The notes under the pieces are model-generated. The model did not search any database, was not told the origin of the DNA, and worked only from the letters and a program-made list of their open reading frames with translations. Positions 25,796 to 34,848 of a stretch of DNA of 64,000 nucleotides are shown piece by piece. This DNA is from Pseudocolwellia sp048296855 (GTDB lineage Bacteria > Pseudomonadota > Gammaproteobacteria > Enterobacterales > Alteromonadaceae), in the NCBI GenBank assembly GCA_048296855.1, contig CP182631.1; one strand, given 5' to 3'. The position numbers and the translations under genes are program-made. The first letter of the stretch is position 1, and every line of letters begins with the position of its first letter.

Positions 25796-27253
25796 TTAAT
25801 TTTTGGATATGAATATTTTGTTATTTTTCAATATCTCAGCTAATTTTTTTGAGCCAGACTCTATTTCTATTTCGTAAGATCTAATACGGTGATGACATGT
25901 TAGTACTCTGTCATCTTTTCTATTCCAGCCACACTCAATTAATTCACTTACTATATATATATATTCAAACAGATCAGTGAAAAAAGATTGAAATTGAAAG
26001 CATAACTCTGGAGACAAGTGCCTATCTATCGAGCCATGAACAAAATAATTTCGACATTTAACACCATATTTTATAACTATTTCAAAATCAACAGTGTCAA
26101 GTGTACTGCCAACAAGTTGAGGTTTTATGATGTACATACGCCCTAACACTTTTTCTTTAAGAGATTTTTTTTCTAAGAAACTAATAGATTGAAGTAAAGA
26201 ACTTTTTATTTCGGGAAATGGCTTAAAGTTTAACTTAATTTGTGATTTTAAGTCTTTAATTTGTGATTTTTCTTCTGAACTAAGTTGTTTTTCTAAGCTT
26301 TCAGATTTATGAGGGAATATGTCGAACATATTAGCTGCACCAATAAGTCTGCTTGATGAGTATAAATCTGAAAAAAAAGTATTATAAAAGCAAAGCCTAA
26401 CATTTTCTCTGTCATCTTTCTCAAACCAATTCTTGAGTATACTACCAAAATTATCGTTAACTACATTGATCAAAGGATCTGAGTGATAGCTGTCTTTACT
26501 CTCTTCTTGGCCCCAATTACGGTAGTCATGATGCACATTGTATTCATGAAGTTTATCACCCAACTTTCTTACTTGGATATTTTTAAAATGTAATCCTTGA
26601 CTAGCAATGAATCTCAAAAACAAAGCTAATAAGTTGGCTTTTTTGAAGGCTACTTCTAATTTGCACGGAACCGTAAAGTCGATAGTTATAAAAACTTTAT
26701 TTTTTAGTTGAGCACCTTCTACACTTCCCCTAAGTCTCATACTGTGTGCGTGGGTTGCAGTAATAGTTCCTAATTTTGTACATTGACTAAAAATTTCAGA
26801 ATCACCATTGAAATATGCAATACGTGGGTTATTTTCAATATTAAAGTGAGGAGTATACTTTTCTTCATTAAGTGCCTCTATTAATGCTTCTTTTGGAGAA
26901 TGTATATACCCAAATGAATCAATGTCTTGAAATAATTTAAGAGGGTTCTCAACTGTTAACGATATAGAGTCAAAAAGATCTGTTTCAGGAAAAACATGTT
27001 CATTTCCTAATATCATCGTATGTGAAAATAAAGAGCAAGAGCTGCCAACCGAATATTGAGTGTATTTACGAAAAATACAATTTAGTAGAGTTACTGGTTG
27101 TCCTGTATGTGTTTTACCATATATATTTGAGTGTGGGTTAAGGGGTATAAGTTCAGAAGACCAACATTTAAATTCTTTAGAGGTCGGGGCTAGCACTCCT
27201 GATACATTCTTGTTATTCCCTATTTCAAAGTTTGCATTAATTGATTCTTCCAT
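25796..27253 (-). CDS. apeA: ApeA-type HEPN defence protein
   Basis: 485 residues from ATG 27251-27253, which has AGGG upstream. A TTG five codons earlier is less likely. The N-terminal ~220 residues look beta-rich and match the ApeA N-terminal type (GVLAPTSKEFKCWSSELIPL, LGTITATHAHSMRL). The C-terminal half is helical and ends in a HEPN domain with CRNYFVHG (R401-x4-H406), the catalytic RNase motif. ApeA is a known single-gene anti-phage system thought to abort infection by RNA cleavage. The codon and base make-up is notably AT-rich. It fills the gap between a rearrangement junction and a beheaded darT. Confidence 0.75.
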   Translation of the reverse strand: MEESINANFEIGNNKNVSGVLAPTSKEFKCWSSELIPLNPHSNIYGKTHTGQPVTLLNCIFRKYTQYSVGSSCSLFSHTMILGNEHVFPETDLFDSISLTVENPLKLFQDIDSFGYIHSPKEALIEALNEEKYTPHFNIENNPRIAYFNGDSEIFSQCTKLGTITATHAHSMRLRGSVEGAQLKNKVFITIDFTVPCKLEVAFKKANLLALFLRFIASQGLHFKNIQVRKLGDKLHEYNVHHDYRNWGQEESKDSYHSDPLINVVNDNFGSILKNWFEKDDRENVRLCFYNTFFSDLYSSSRLIGAANMFDIFPHKSESLEKQLSSEEKSQIKDLKSQIKLNFKPFPEIKSSLLQSISFLEKKSLKEKVLGRMYIIKPQLVGSTLDTVDFEIVIKYGVKCRNYFVHGSIDRHLSPELCFQFQSFFTDLFEYIYIVSELIECGWNRKDDRVLTCHHRIRSYEIEIESGSKKLAEILKNNKIFISKN

Positions 27254-27296
27254 ATATTCCCTACACAACCATATTCTGATATTAAGCTGACAATAA

Positions 27297-27809
27297 CATA
27301 AAGAATTTTATTGTATCAATTTATTCTATGGCAGCTCCTTTCGCCAACATCAGTTTATTAAGTTTCCTGCTGGCGGAACTATTGGGCAGTATGTTCCTTT
27401 TAATTTTTGTCCTCGTTCAGTTATGCTTTTTGTTATTCATAAAGGGCATGATGATTTCCAAGGTGGGCAAGAAAGAATACTGCACTTTATAAGTGATATT
27501 GATACAATTAGATTAACTAATCAAAATTGCTTCTTCACAGATATTCATGCTGATTTAGATTATGCTGAGCAAATTGATGATTTTATACGTATTAGTGAAT
27601 TAGATCTTAATAGAATAATCAATGAACGATATTGGCAAGATTTTAAAGAAGAAAAACAAGCTGAGTTTTTAGTTTTTGAATCAGTTCAATGGCAAAGTAT
27701 TCAACAAATAGGTGTTAAAACTCAAGCAATAGCAGATGAGGTGACCGTTTTACTACAAGGTGTTGTACATAAACCAGAAGTTATTGTGCGACCAGAGTGG
27801 TATTACTAG
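27297..27809 (+). pseudogene. darT: darT, 5'-truncated DNA ADP-ribosyltransferase toxin
   Basis: The frame is open from 27297 after a TAA at 27294-27296 and reads FRQHQFIKFPAGGTIGQYVP then FNFCPRSVMLFVIHKGHDDF, continuing to KQAEFLVFESVQW and the C-terminal RPEWYY. These are the central and C-terminal DarT motifs; the Glu in KQAEFLV is the catalytic one by homology. The first ~45-50 residues (the YHITHI-type NAD-binding start) are missing and no start codon precedes the ATG at 27423, which would drop even more. DarT is normally ~200-215 residues. The break lies just in front of the divergent ApeA start. darG follows at 8 bp. A toxin-dead relic is the best reading. Confidence 0.82.
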
Positions 27810-27817
27810 AGACTAAT

Positions 27818-28888
27818 ATGATTACATATCAAAAAGGTAATATTTTACACGATCAATCTGATGCCATTATTAATACGGTTAATACTGTAGGAGTTATGGG
27901 AAAGGGCTTGGCGTTACAATTTAAAAAAGCATTTCCTGAAAACTTTAAAGAATATAAAAAAGCTTGTGATGATCATTCTATGATTACAGGCAAGGTATTA
28001 TCAGTTTCTTTGAATTCAATGAGCCCCCCATTTTTTATAATAAACTTTCCAACTAAAGCCCACTGGAAAGGAAAATCTAAACTTGAATATATTGAACAGG
28101 GTCTAGATAGTTTAAAAGCTGAAGTTAAACGGTTAAACCTTAAGTCAGTTGCTATTCCTGCATTAGGCAGTGGTTTAGGTGGACTGCCTTGGCAAGATGT
28201 AGAACAATTAATACAAAGTTCATTAGCTGAATTTCCTGAAGTTAATTGGCTATTATATCCGCCTCAAGAGGCACCCAAAGCAGACGTTATGCTTAATAAT
28301 ACTAAGCGCCCTAAAATGACGATTGGTCGTGCTGCTGTTATAGGTTTGATTGATCGGTATGTATCAACAGGTTTTAACTATCGTTTATCTTTATTAGAAG
28401 TGCAGAAACTTGTTTATTTTCTAACTGCTGTGGGTGAGCCTTTAAATAAAGTGGTTTTTCAAAAGCATCACTTTGGCCCTTATGCTGATGTATTACGTCA
28501 TGTTTTAGATAAAATGGAAGGGCATTTCATTAGTGGCTATGCTGATGGTTTAAATAAACCAGAAACTCCAATTGAATTAAAAAAAGATGCAGCGCAAGAA
28601 GCATTAGCTTATTTAGATAAACACAAAGACACTAAAGAAAGATTTGGTAGAGTTGCTAAACTTATTGAAGGTTTTGAATCTCAAAATGGTATGGAGTTAC
28701 TTTCTACTGTTCATTGGGTTTTAACACAAGAGTCAGACGGGAATGACGTAACGAGTGAGAGCTTAGTTAAACAAGTTCATAACTGGAGTCGACGTAAAGC
28801 TCAAATGAAGCCTGCTCATATTATTGCTGCGTGGGATCGATTAAAAGAACAAAACTGGCTAGAGAATAAAGCACCGACAATGCTATAA
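27818..28888 (+). CDS. darG: DarG antitoxin, DNA ADP-ribosylglycohydrolase (macrodomain)
   Basis: 356 residues from ATG 27818; the in-frame GTG at 27797 would overlap darT. The N-terminal macrodomain (about 1-155) contains GNILHDQSDAIINTVN, GVMGKGLALQFKKAFP, FPTKAHWKGKSKLEYIE with the conserved Lys, and IPALGSGLGGLPW. It removes ADP-ribose from thymidine in DNA. The C-terminal domain (about 170-356, LLEVQKLVYFLTAVGEPLN) is the DarT-binding inhibitory part. It appears intact although its partner darT has lost its 5' end. A terminator and tRNA-Val follow. Confidence 0.92.
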   Translation: MITYQKGNILHDQSDAIINTVNTVGVMGKGLALQFKKAFPENFKEYKKACDDHSMITGKVLSVSLNSMSPPFFIINFPTKAHWKGKSKLEYIEQGLDSLKAEVKRLNLKSVAIPALGSGLGGLPWQDVEQLIQSSLAEFPEVNWLLYPPQEAPKADVMLNNTKRPKMTIGRAAVIGLIDRYVSTGFNYRLSLLEVQKLVYFLTAVGEPLNKVVFQKHHFGPYADVLRHVLDKMEGHFISGYADGLNKPETPIELKKDAAQEALAYLDKHKDTKERFGRVAKLIEGFESQNGMELLSTVHWVLTQESDGNDVTSESLVKQVHNWSRRKAQMKPAHIIAAWDRLKEQNWLENKAPTML

Positions 28889-28906
28889 AATTAAAGTTCA
28901 GACATA

Positions 28907-28946
28907 AAAAAACGCAATTCTTATTTTATAAGATATTGCGTTTTTT
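28907..28946. terminator. Bidirectional terminator between darG and tRNA-Val
   Basis: AAAAAACGCAAT and TCTTAT pair with ATAAGA and ATTGCGTTTTTT: 18 bp with one bulged T and a TTT loop. Runs of A and T on the two flanks let it end both the rightward darG transcript and the leftward tRNA transcript. Confidence 0.88.
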
Positions 28947-28966
28947 AGGTTCTAAGAACCTGAATA

Positions 28967-29043
28967 TGGTGCTCGCTACTGGACTCGAACCAGTGACACC
29001 TTGCATGTCATGCAAGTACTCTAACCAACTGAGCTAAGCGAGC
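28967..29043 (-). tRNA. tRNA-Val (anticodon GAC)
   Basis: A 77-nt cloverleaf on the minus strand. Acceptor GCTCGCT pairs with AGCGAGC, the D arm is TTAGCTCAGTTGGTTAGAG, the anticodon stem CTTGC/GCAAG holds loop ATGACAT with anticodon GAC, the T loop is GGTTCGAGTCC, and ACCA is encoded at the 3' end. It flanks the accessory stretch with darG and ApeA. No second copy of its 3' end was seen in the window. Confidence 0.95.
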
Positions 29044-29194
29044 TTTTTGTTTAAACGGCTAAGTATGTAAATTTATTAGCGTGTTCGAACGAGGCGATAT
29101 GTTAGCGATCTGTTTTAACAGTTGCAAGCTGTTTGTTGCTTTACAATTAAAATACAGTATTGAATGATTATTTAAACATCAATTTGCGTTAATG

Positions 29195-30553
29195 CTATGC
29201 ATATTCGTATCTTCTTTGTACTATTTTTAAGCGCCAAGCTAAAAATACGGCTGCGGTAGTTAGCCCAACGATAAAGCCAATCCAAAAGCCTTTAGCGCCC
29301 ATATTTGGCACTATCCAATCGGTTAAGCCAAGTATTAAGCCAACACTTAAACCTACTATCCAGTATGAACAAAAAGTAATGTATAAAATAGCTTGGGTGT
29401 CTTTGTAGCCTCTTAGTGCTCCTGCAGATATTACTTGAATAGCGTCTGAAAACTGAAATAGGGCGGCTACAAACATTAAGCTAACAGCTAGGTCGATAAC
29501 TTGCTGGTCAATGGTATAAATTGCGGCTATTTGATTACGGAATACGAGTGATAATGTTGCGGTTAATAGGGCGATTATTACGCCAAAAATAACCGAGTAG
29601 CTGCAAATGTCTTTGGCTTCATCGTGCTTGTTTTTACCTACGGCAAAGCCAACTCTAATGGTAACCGCCATAGATAAAGATAATGGCACCATAAATACTA
29701 GCCCTGAAAAGCTTAAGGCTATTTGATGGCTTGCCACTATTTCAGCACCGAAAGGGGCAAGTATAATCGCCACTACTGAAAATAAGCTGACTTCAAACAA
29801 TAACGATAATGAAATAGGGATACCAATTGTCAAAATTCCTTTTATTTGCGACCAATTCGGCGGATGAAACTTGGTTAATAATGGCGCATGCGATAATGCT
29901 TTTGCGAAGTAGGTGTAACCTAATGTGCTTAAAAACATAACCCAATACACTATGGCGGTAGCAATACCACAACCTGCGCCACCTAAGGCGGGTGCTCCAA
30001 ATTCACCATAAATAAAGATGTAATTGGCTGGAACATTAACAATTAAGCCAATGAGGCTGATGATCATTGTGGGTTTGGTATGAGATAAGCCTTCTGAGTA
30101 GTTTCTTAATACTAGGTATAAGAAAAAACCCGGAGCGCCCCAAATGATGTAGGTTAGGTAGTCAAACATCAGTTGTTTTAAAACGAGGTCTAACGATACG
30201 TTTTCAAAAATAAAAGGGGCTATGGCAAAATACAGGGCAATAAAAAGTAAGCCGATAACAAGGGCAATCCATGCGGTTTGCTGGGTTGCTTTGGCTACTT
30301 GGTCAAATTTGTTAGCGCCTGCAAATTGCGAAACAATACTGGCTAACGCCATGATTAAACCAGCAACAGATAATATAAGAGGTAACCAAATACTGCTGGC
30401 TATTGCTACTGCTGCCATGTCGGTGGCACTTACTCGGCCAGCCATTACTGTATCGGCAAACCCCATTAGATTTTGTACGAGTTGCGCTATTAATATGGGG
30501 TAAGCGAGTTTCATTAAGCTTTTTGTGTTGGTTGTAAATTTGTGCCAATGCAT
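29195..30553 (-). CDS. MATE family multidrug efflux transporter
   Basis: 452 residues with 12 hydrophobic helices in two homologous halves. The N-terminal half has LAYPILIAQLVQNLMGFADTV and MAGRVSATDMAAVAIASSIW, typical of the NorM branch, and the second half has GIPISLSLLFEVSLFSVVA and ISAGALRGYKDTQ. It exports cationic drugs or other toxic compounds in exchange for Na+ or H+. It diverges from riboflavin synthase, as norM does from ribE in many gammaproteobacteria. Confidence 0.94.
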   Translation of the reverse strand: MHWHKFTTNTKSLMKLAYPILIAQLVQNLMGFADTVMAGRVSATDMAAVAIASSIWLPLILSVAGLIMALASIVSQFAGANKFDQVAKATQQTAWIALVIGLLFIALYFAIAPFIFENVSLDLVLKQLMFDYLTYIIWGAPGFFLYLVLRNYSEGLSHTKPTMIISLIGLIVNVPANYIFIYGEFGAPALGGAGCGIATAIVYWVMFLSTLGYTYFAKALSHAPLLTKFHPPNWSQIKGILTIGIPISLSLLFEVSLFSVVAIILAPFGAEIVASHQIALSFSGLVFMVPLSLSMAVTIRVGFAVGKNKHDEAKDICSYSVIFGVIIALLTATLSLVFRNQIAAIYTIDQQVIDLAVSLMFVAALFQFSDAIQVISAGALRGYKDTQAILYITFCSYWIVGLSVGLILGLTDWIVPNMGAKGFWIGFIVGLTTAAVFLAWRLKIVQRRYEYA

Positions 30554-30655
30554 TGGATCTTTTCTTCCGAATGTTGCTGTATAAATTATTTGTTTATTTT
30601 AGTTATTTACGTTGTTTGATATTATGAGGAATAACTGGAATATCATGGATCATAT

Positions 30656-31291
30656 ATGTTTACGGGTATAGTGCAATCGCAAGCTGAAGTTATTTCTATT
30701 ACAACTGAAAATCAATTAAGTCGTTTAGTTATTGGTGTATCTCCTGAACTGGTTTATAAATTAGAAATTGGCGCAAGTATCGCAATAAATGGCGTTTGTT
30801 TAACGGTGGTTGAATATAATAAACAAGCGGATAACAGTTATACAATCGCTTTTGATATTATAGATGAATCGTTACGTGTTACTACGTTGGGTAACTTATC
30901 TGTATATGATTGGGTAAATGTTGAGCGTTCTTTAAAGGTAGGCGATGAAATTGGCGGGCATATTGTGAGTGGACACGTTCAATATAAGTCTACTTTAGTA
31001 CGTAAAAACGTAACAGAAACCAATACTGCGCTATATTTTACATGCGAGTCACCTTGGTTAAAGTATATTTTTGAAAAGGGCTTTATTACGGTAAATGGTA
31101 CAAGCCTTACGATAGGTGTAATTAAAGACAATACTTTTAGTGTGCATTTAATTCCTGAAACGTTAACAAGAACAAATTTAGGTAAACTGAATGTGAATGA
31201 TGAAGTGAACCTTGAATTTGATCAGCAAACTATCACGATTGTAAAAACAATCGAACGATTAAATTTAAGCGAGCTAACTCAAGCTAAATAA
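30656..31291 (+). CDS. ribE: Riboflavin synthase, alpha subunit
   Basis: 211 residues. It dismutates two 6,7-dimethyl-8-ribityllumazine molecules into riboflavin. MFTGIVQSQAEV at the N-terminus and the duplicated lumazine-binding beta-barrels are plain: first SIAINGVCLTVV with LKVGDEIGGHIVSGHV, then FITVNGTSLTIG with FSVHLIPETLTRTNLG. No FMN riboswitch is recognisable in the ~100 bases upstream. It is a single gene, divergent from the MATE transporter. Some bacteria call it ribC. Confidence 0.96.
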   Translation: MFTGIVQSQAEVISITTENQLSRLVIGVSPELVYKLEIGASIAINGVCLTVVEYNKQADNSYTIAFDIIDESLRVTTLGNLSVYDWVNVERSLKVGDEIGGHIVSGHVQYKSTLVRKNVTETNTALYFTCESPWLKYIFEKGFITVNGTSLTIGVIKDNTFSVHLIPETLTRTNLGKLNVNDEVNLEFDQQTITIVKTIERLNLSELTQAK

Positions 31292-31315
31292 TTTAGGTGA
31301 TGTTTTGCTATCACG

Positions 31316-31513
31316 TTATTCATCGTCGCTGTTTACAGCTAGCTGAATTTTTTGATGGTATTCATCAATATGTAAATTAAAGTGAATTTCTCGGCAACAT
31401 GACGGGCATTCATCGTAGTAGTCTTGATCGCCTGATGATATGTCTAAAGTTACATGTAGATGATGTCCGCAATGAGGACAAGTGATACGCTTATTTGTTA
31501 TATCTTGGGGCAT
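31316..31513 (-). CDS. CPXCG family zinc-ribbon protein
   Basis: 65 residues from ATG 31511-31513, chosen because a full AGGAGG Shine-Dalgarno lies six bases upstream. The frame is open 39 codons further but that part has no homology features. It has CPHCG and CPSCC pairs (about residues 11-14 and 35-38), a compact zinc ribbon, with a conserved acidic middle (SGDQDYYDECP). The function of this small family is unknown. It is convergent with riboflavin synthase. Confidence 0.85.
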   Translation of the reverse strand: MPQDITNKRITCPHCGHHLHVTLDISSGDQDYYDECPSCCREIHFNLHIDEYHQKIQLAVNSDDE

Positions 31514-31722
31514 GTTGCCTCCTAGATTTTGGTTTACACCAATATGGGTTAGTAATTCCTTAAGTGTTATCGTCCGTAACTGTAATTGCTGATTAGGGGG
31601 TGTTGAACTTTCAGGTATTCGAAAGATCAACAGGCCCTATACAAGTATGGTGTAATTTTTATAAAATGCACTAGACAAAATGGGCTGTTTAACTAAACCA
31701 TTAAACAGTAAGGGAATTAATA

Positions 31723-32055
31723 TTATTGGCTATCAATAATGAGGTGTTCAATTTTATTGGGTACGCCGTCCCATTCTTTTGCATCTGTTGGTGGGGCTTT
31801 TACTTCGGTTATTCTAGGCCATACTTGCGACAGCTCAGCATTTAATTCAATAAATTCTTTTTGATCTTCGGGTACTTCGTCTTCTTGAAATATTGCACCC
31901 GCAGGGCATTCAACTGGGCATAAGTCACAATCTATACAATCATCAGGGTTAATAGCTAAAAAATTAGGCCCTTCATAAAAAGCATCAGCCGGACATACGG
32001 CTACACAATCAGTGTATTTACATTTTATACAATTATCGGTAACAACAAACGCCAC
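31723..32055 (-). CDS. fdxA: FdxA-type ferredoxin (7Fe-8S)
   Basis: 110 residues from GTG 32053-32055. The family starts with (M)AFVVTDNCIKCKYTDCVAV, and AAGGA lies upstream, whereas the open frame extends 26 codons too far. Cysteines CIKCKYTDC...CP and CIDCDLCPVECP coordinate a [3Fe-4S] and a [4Fe-4S] cluster, as in Azotobacter ferredoxin I. It is a cytoplasmic electron carrier. It diverges from an FAD-dependent oxidoreductase gene 167 bp away, a possible redox partner, which is inference. Confidence 0.92.
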   Translation of the reverse strand: MAFVVTDNCIKCKYTDCVAVCPADAFYEGPNFLAINPDDCIDCDLCPVECPAGAIFQEDEVPEDQKEFIELNAELSQVWPRITEVKAPPTDAKEWDGVPNKIEHLIIDSQ

Positions 32056-32222
32056 GTTTTTTCCTTTTATTTGATGAAATATTTTGCAGGCGATCATACC
32101 TTGAACATAAACAAATTCAATTACTGATTTCATTAATTAAATTGGTATCACCATGCTCTTGGGGTAAAATAAAGGCATTAGTTGTTATTTTACCCTACGG
32201 GGTACGCTGTTTTGGATATTTT

Positions 32223-33866
32223 ATGCTTCGCTTGACCAACCTAAAGTTAGATCTTAATCACCAACATGAAGAATTAGAACAAGCCATTTTAGATAAACTG
32301 TCAATTAATGCTGATCAGTTAGTGAGTTTTAATGTGTTTAAACGTGGTTACGATGCACGTAGAAAAAATACCATTATTTTGATGTACACCATAGATGTTG
32401 AAACCACGATTAACGAGCAATTGCTTGAAAAGTTTGTTGATGACAATAATGTAAAAGCTAGCCCCGACACTCATTATTACTTTGTTGGCGAAGCACCAAA
32501 AACATTAGAACAAAGACCTGTAGTTATTGGCTTTGGCCCATGTGGATTATTTATTGGGTTAGTGTTAGCGCAAATGGGTTTTAAACCGATTATTTTAGAG
32601 CGTGGTAAAGAAGTACGCGAACGCACAAAAGATACATTTGGCTTTTGGCGTAAAAAAGTATTAAACACAGAATCAAATGTGCAATTTGGTGAAGGTGGAG
32701 CAGGTACTTTTTCAGACGGTAAACTTTATAGCCAAGTTAAAGACCCGAAGCATTACAGCCGTAAAGTATTACATGAGTTTGTTGAAGCTGGCGCACCAGA
32801 AGAAATTTTGTATGTAAGTAAGCCGCATATAGGTACATTTAAACTAGTCACCATGATTGAAAAAATGCGCGCCAAAATTATTGAATTAGGTGGTGAAATT
32901 CGTTTTAGTCAGCGTGTAGACGATATTTTATTTGAAGAAAACGAAGATAAACGCAAAGTTGTGGGTGTTAAATTAGCTACAGGTGAAGTTATAAATACCG
33001 AACATGTGGCGTTAGCGGTAGGGCATAGCGCACGCGATACCTTTAAAATGTTAAACGATAAAAATGTGTACATGGTGGCTAAGCCATTTTCGATTGGGTT
33101 TAGAATTGAGCATGAGCAATCGGTTATTGACGATGCTCGCTTTGGTAAAAACGCAGGTCATCCTATTTTAGGTTCTGCTGATTATAAACTGGTTCATCAC
33201 TGTAAAAATGGTCGTTCTGTTTACAGCTTTTGTATGTGCCCAGGTGGAACCGTTGTAGCCGCAGCATCTGAAGAAGGGCGTTTGGTAACGAATGGTATGA
33301 GTCAGTATTCACGCCATGAACGTAACGCAAATAGTGCGATTGTTGTAGGGATCGATCCTAAAGATTTCTCTTATGGTAGCGATAGTGACGAAACCGAAAA
33401 TGTTTTAGCGGGTGTTGAATTACAAAGACGACTAGAAGAGTTTGCCTATAAACTTGGTGGCGAAAACTATGATGCACCTGTGCAATTGGTTGGCGACTTT
33501 TTAGCTGGCAGAAAATCAGGCGAGCATGGTAGTGTTGAACCGTCTTACAAGCCCGGTGTTACCTACTGCGATTTAAGTGAAACATTACCGCCTTATGCAA
33601 TTGAAGCCATTAGAGAAGCATTACCGGCTTTTGAAAAGAAAATAAAAGGTTTTGCTATGGAGCACGCAACGCTTACTGCAGTTGAAACGCGTACTTCTTC
33701 ACCTATTCAAATTACACGTGATAAAGAAACCTACCAAAGCTTAAACGTTGATGGTTTATATCCTGCGGGTGAAGGTGCTGGTTATGCTGGCGGTATTTTA
33801 TCTGCGGGTATTGATGGTATTAAAGTCGCTGAAGCGATAGCGCTTGATATACTTAAAAGGCAGTAA
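32223..33866 (+). CDS. FAD-dependent oxidoreductase (COG2509 type)
   Basis: 547 residues from ATG 32223 (MLRLTNLKLDL...). The open frame extends 27 codons upstream through non-homologous sequence. An N-terminal ~90-residue domain with LSINADQLVSFNVFKRGYDAR, similar to that of YtfP/COG2509 proteins, precedes the FAD motif VVIGFGPCGLFIGLVLAQMG. NVQFGEGGAGTFSDGKL and the C-terminal YPAGEGAGYAGGILSAGIDG are characteristic. It is an uncharacterised cytoplasmic dehydrogenase; substrate unknown. Confidence 0.88.
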   Translation: MLRLTNLKLDLNHQHEELEQAILDKLSINADQLVSFNVFKRGYDARRKNTIILMYTIDVETTINEQLLEKFVDDNNVKASPDTHYYFVGEAPKTLEQRPVVIGFGPCGLFIGLVLAQMGFKPIILERGKEVRERTKDTFGFWRKKVLNTESNVQFGEGGAGTFSDGKLYSQVKDPKHYSRKVLHEFVEAGAPEEILYVSKPHIGTFKLVTMIEKMRAKIIELGGEIRFSQRVDDILFEENEDKRKVVGVKLATGEVINTEHVALAVGHSARDTFKMLNDKNVYMVAKPFSIGFRIEHEQSVIDDARFGKNAGHPILGSADYKLVHHCKNGRSVYSFCMCPGGTVVAAASEEGRLVTNGMSQYSRHERNANSAIVVGIDPKDFSYGSDSDETENVLAGVELQRRLEEFAYKLGGENYDAPVQLVGDFLAGRKSGEHGSVEPSYKPGVTYCDLSETLPPYAIEAIREALPAFEKKIKGFAMEHATLTAVETRTSSPIQITRDKETYQSLNVDGLYPAGEGAGYAGGILSAGIDGIKVAEAIALDILKRQ

Positions 33867-33894
33867 CTTATAAAGTTAGATAAGAACATCAAAA

Positions 33895-34563
33895 TTATTT
33901 CTTTTGATGTTCTTTTATATTAGATAGTGAATGCTTTTGCCAAGGTGACAAGGGCAGTTGCTTTTGCATATTGTTCATGGTTTTCCATAAACTATTTAGC
34001 GATATGCGTTTAGTTAACCAAAATGGAATAGCGCCTTTAGGGTCCGCAATAATCGTATATACAATATTAATATTTTGACTATTAACCGGTGTAATCTTCC
34101 AATGCGCCTTTATTACTTCTATTTGAATCATCTCGTTATTTACATATTCACTCTCTTCCACATTATGTACTTCAATTTCAAGCGATAGATCTTCATTTTG
34201 CCAATATCGAGAATTCACCACCATGTACCTTTCAGTTATTGGCCAATAACTTTTGAATGAGGTAATAAATATATTTTCTTGAGGCGATATCTGTTTTAGT
34301 ACGTTACTAGAATGCGCGTTATCAAGCCATTGCGTAATGTTATCTGTGTCTTGTATAAAAAAAAGAAATCCAGCAAGGCTAGATTGAATAGCCGCCTGTG
34401 CTTTTATCTCAATTAAGTCGCTGCCTTTAATTTGTTGATAATTTACTTTGATGTTTTTATTTTCTTTCCATGTTTTCCAAGATGAATCATTTAAAGGCTC
34501 TGTTGCAAAATTTGATGTCGTATTTTGCGCAAAACTTTGCGAAGAGAAAAATAAACTGATCAT
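33895..34563 (-). CDS. START-domain lipid-binding-like protein, probably exported
   Basis: 222 residues. The middle and C-terminal part (AHSSNVLKQISPQENIFITS, ERYMVVNSRYW, VIKAHWKITPV, ADPKGAIPFWLTKRIS) fits the START/SRPBCC fold that binds hydrophobic ligands. The N-terminus ISLFFSSQSFAQ looks like the end of a signal peptide. The open frame continues upstream with hydrophobic codons but no ATG, GTG or TTG, so the true start is uncertain and may be the ATG at 34563. Ligand unknown. Confidence 0.75.
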   Translation of the reverse strand: MISLFFSSQSFAQNTTSNFATEPLNDSSWKTWKENKNIKVNYQQIKGSDLIEIKAQAAIQSSLAGFLFFIQDTDNITQWLDNAHSSNVLKQISPQENIFITSFKSYWPITERYMVVNSRYWQNEDLSLEIEVHNVEESEYVNNEMIQIEVIKAHWKITPVNSQNINIVYTIIADPKGAIPFWLTKRISLNSLWKTMNNMQKQLPLSPWQKHSLSNIKEHQKK

Positions 34564-34848
34564 GAGAGGTAAAATAGTTAAAAAACATAAAAGGGTGTAA
34601 TTGTTTTTTACTTTATTTTTATGAAGAAGATAGATAACAAAAACCTTATATTTATTGCAATTAGCGCCATATTACACTATATTTCCGTGCTCATTTATTC
34701 CCTCGCTGGAATAAAATAAAAAATTAAGCAAGATATGGTTTTATTTAATAGATTTTATTCAATAAATACGGTGTCTACAAATATTAACATTGATAAAAAT
34801 AAAGCAAGCGGCACTTAGTGTGTGTCGCCACTGTACAAAGGACATTTC

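Noticed and set aside
27423..27809. A complete small gene starting at ATG 27423
   Set aside because: The frame continues upstream with conserved DarT sequence (GGTIGQYVPFNFCPRSV), so the ATG is internal to darT and the gene is truncated, not a small intact protein.
30560..30655. FMN riboswitch upstream of riboflavin synthase
   Set aside because: The gap is under 110 bases and lacks the conserved RFN-element blocks.
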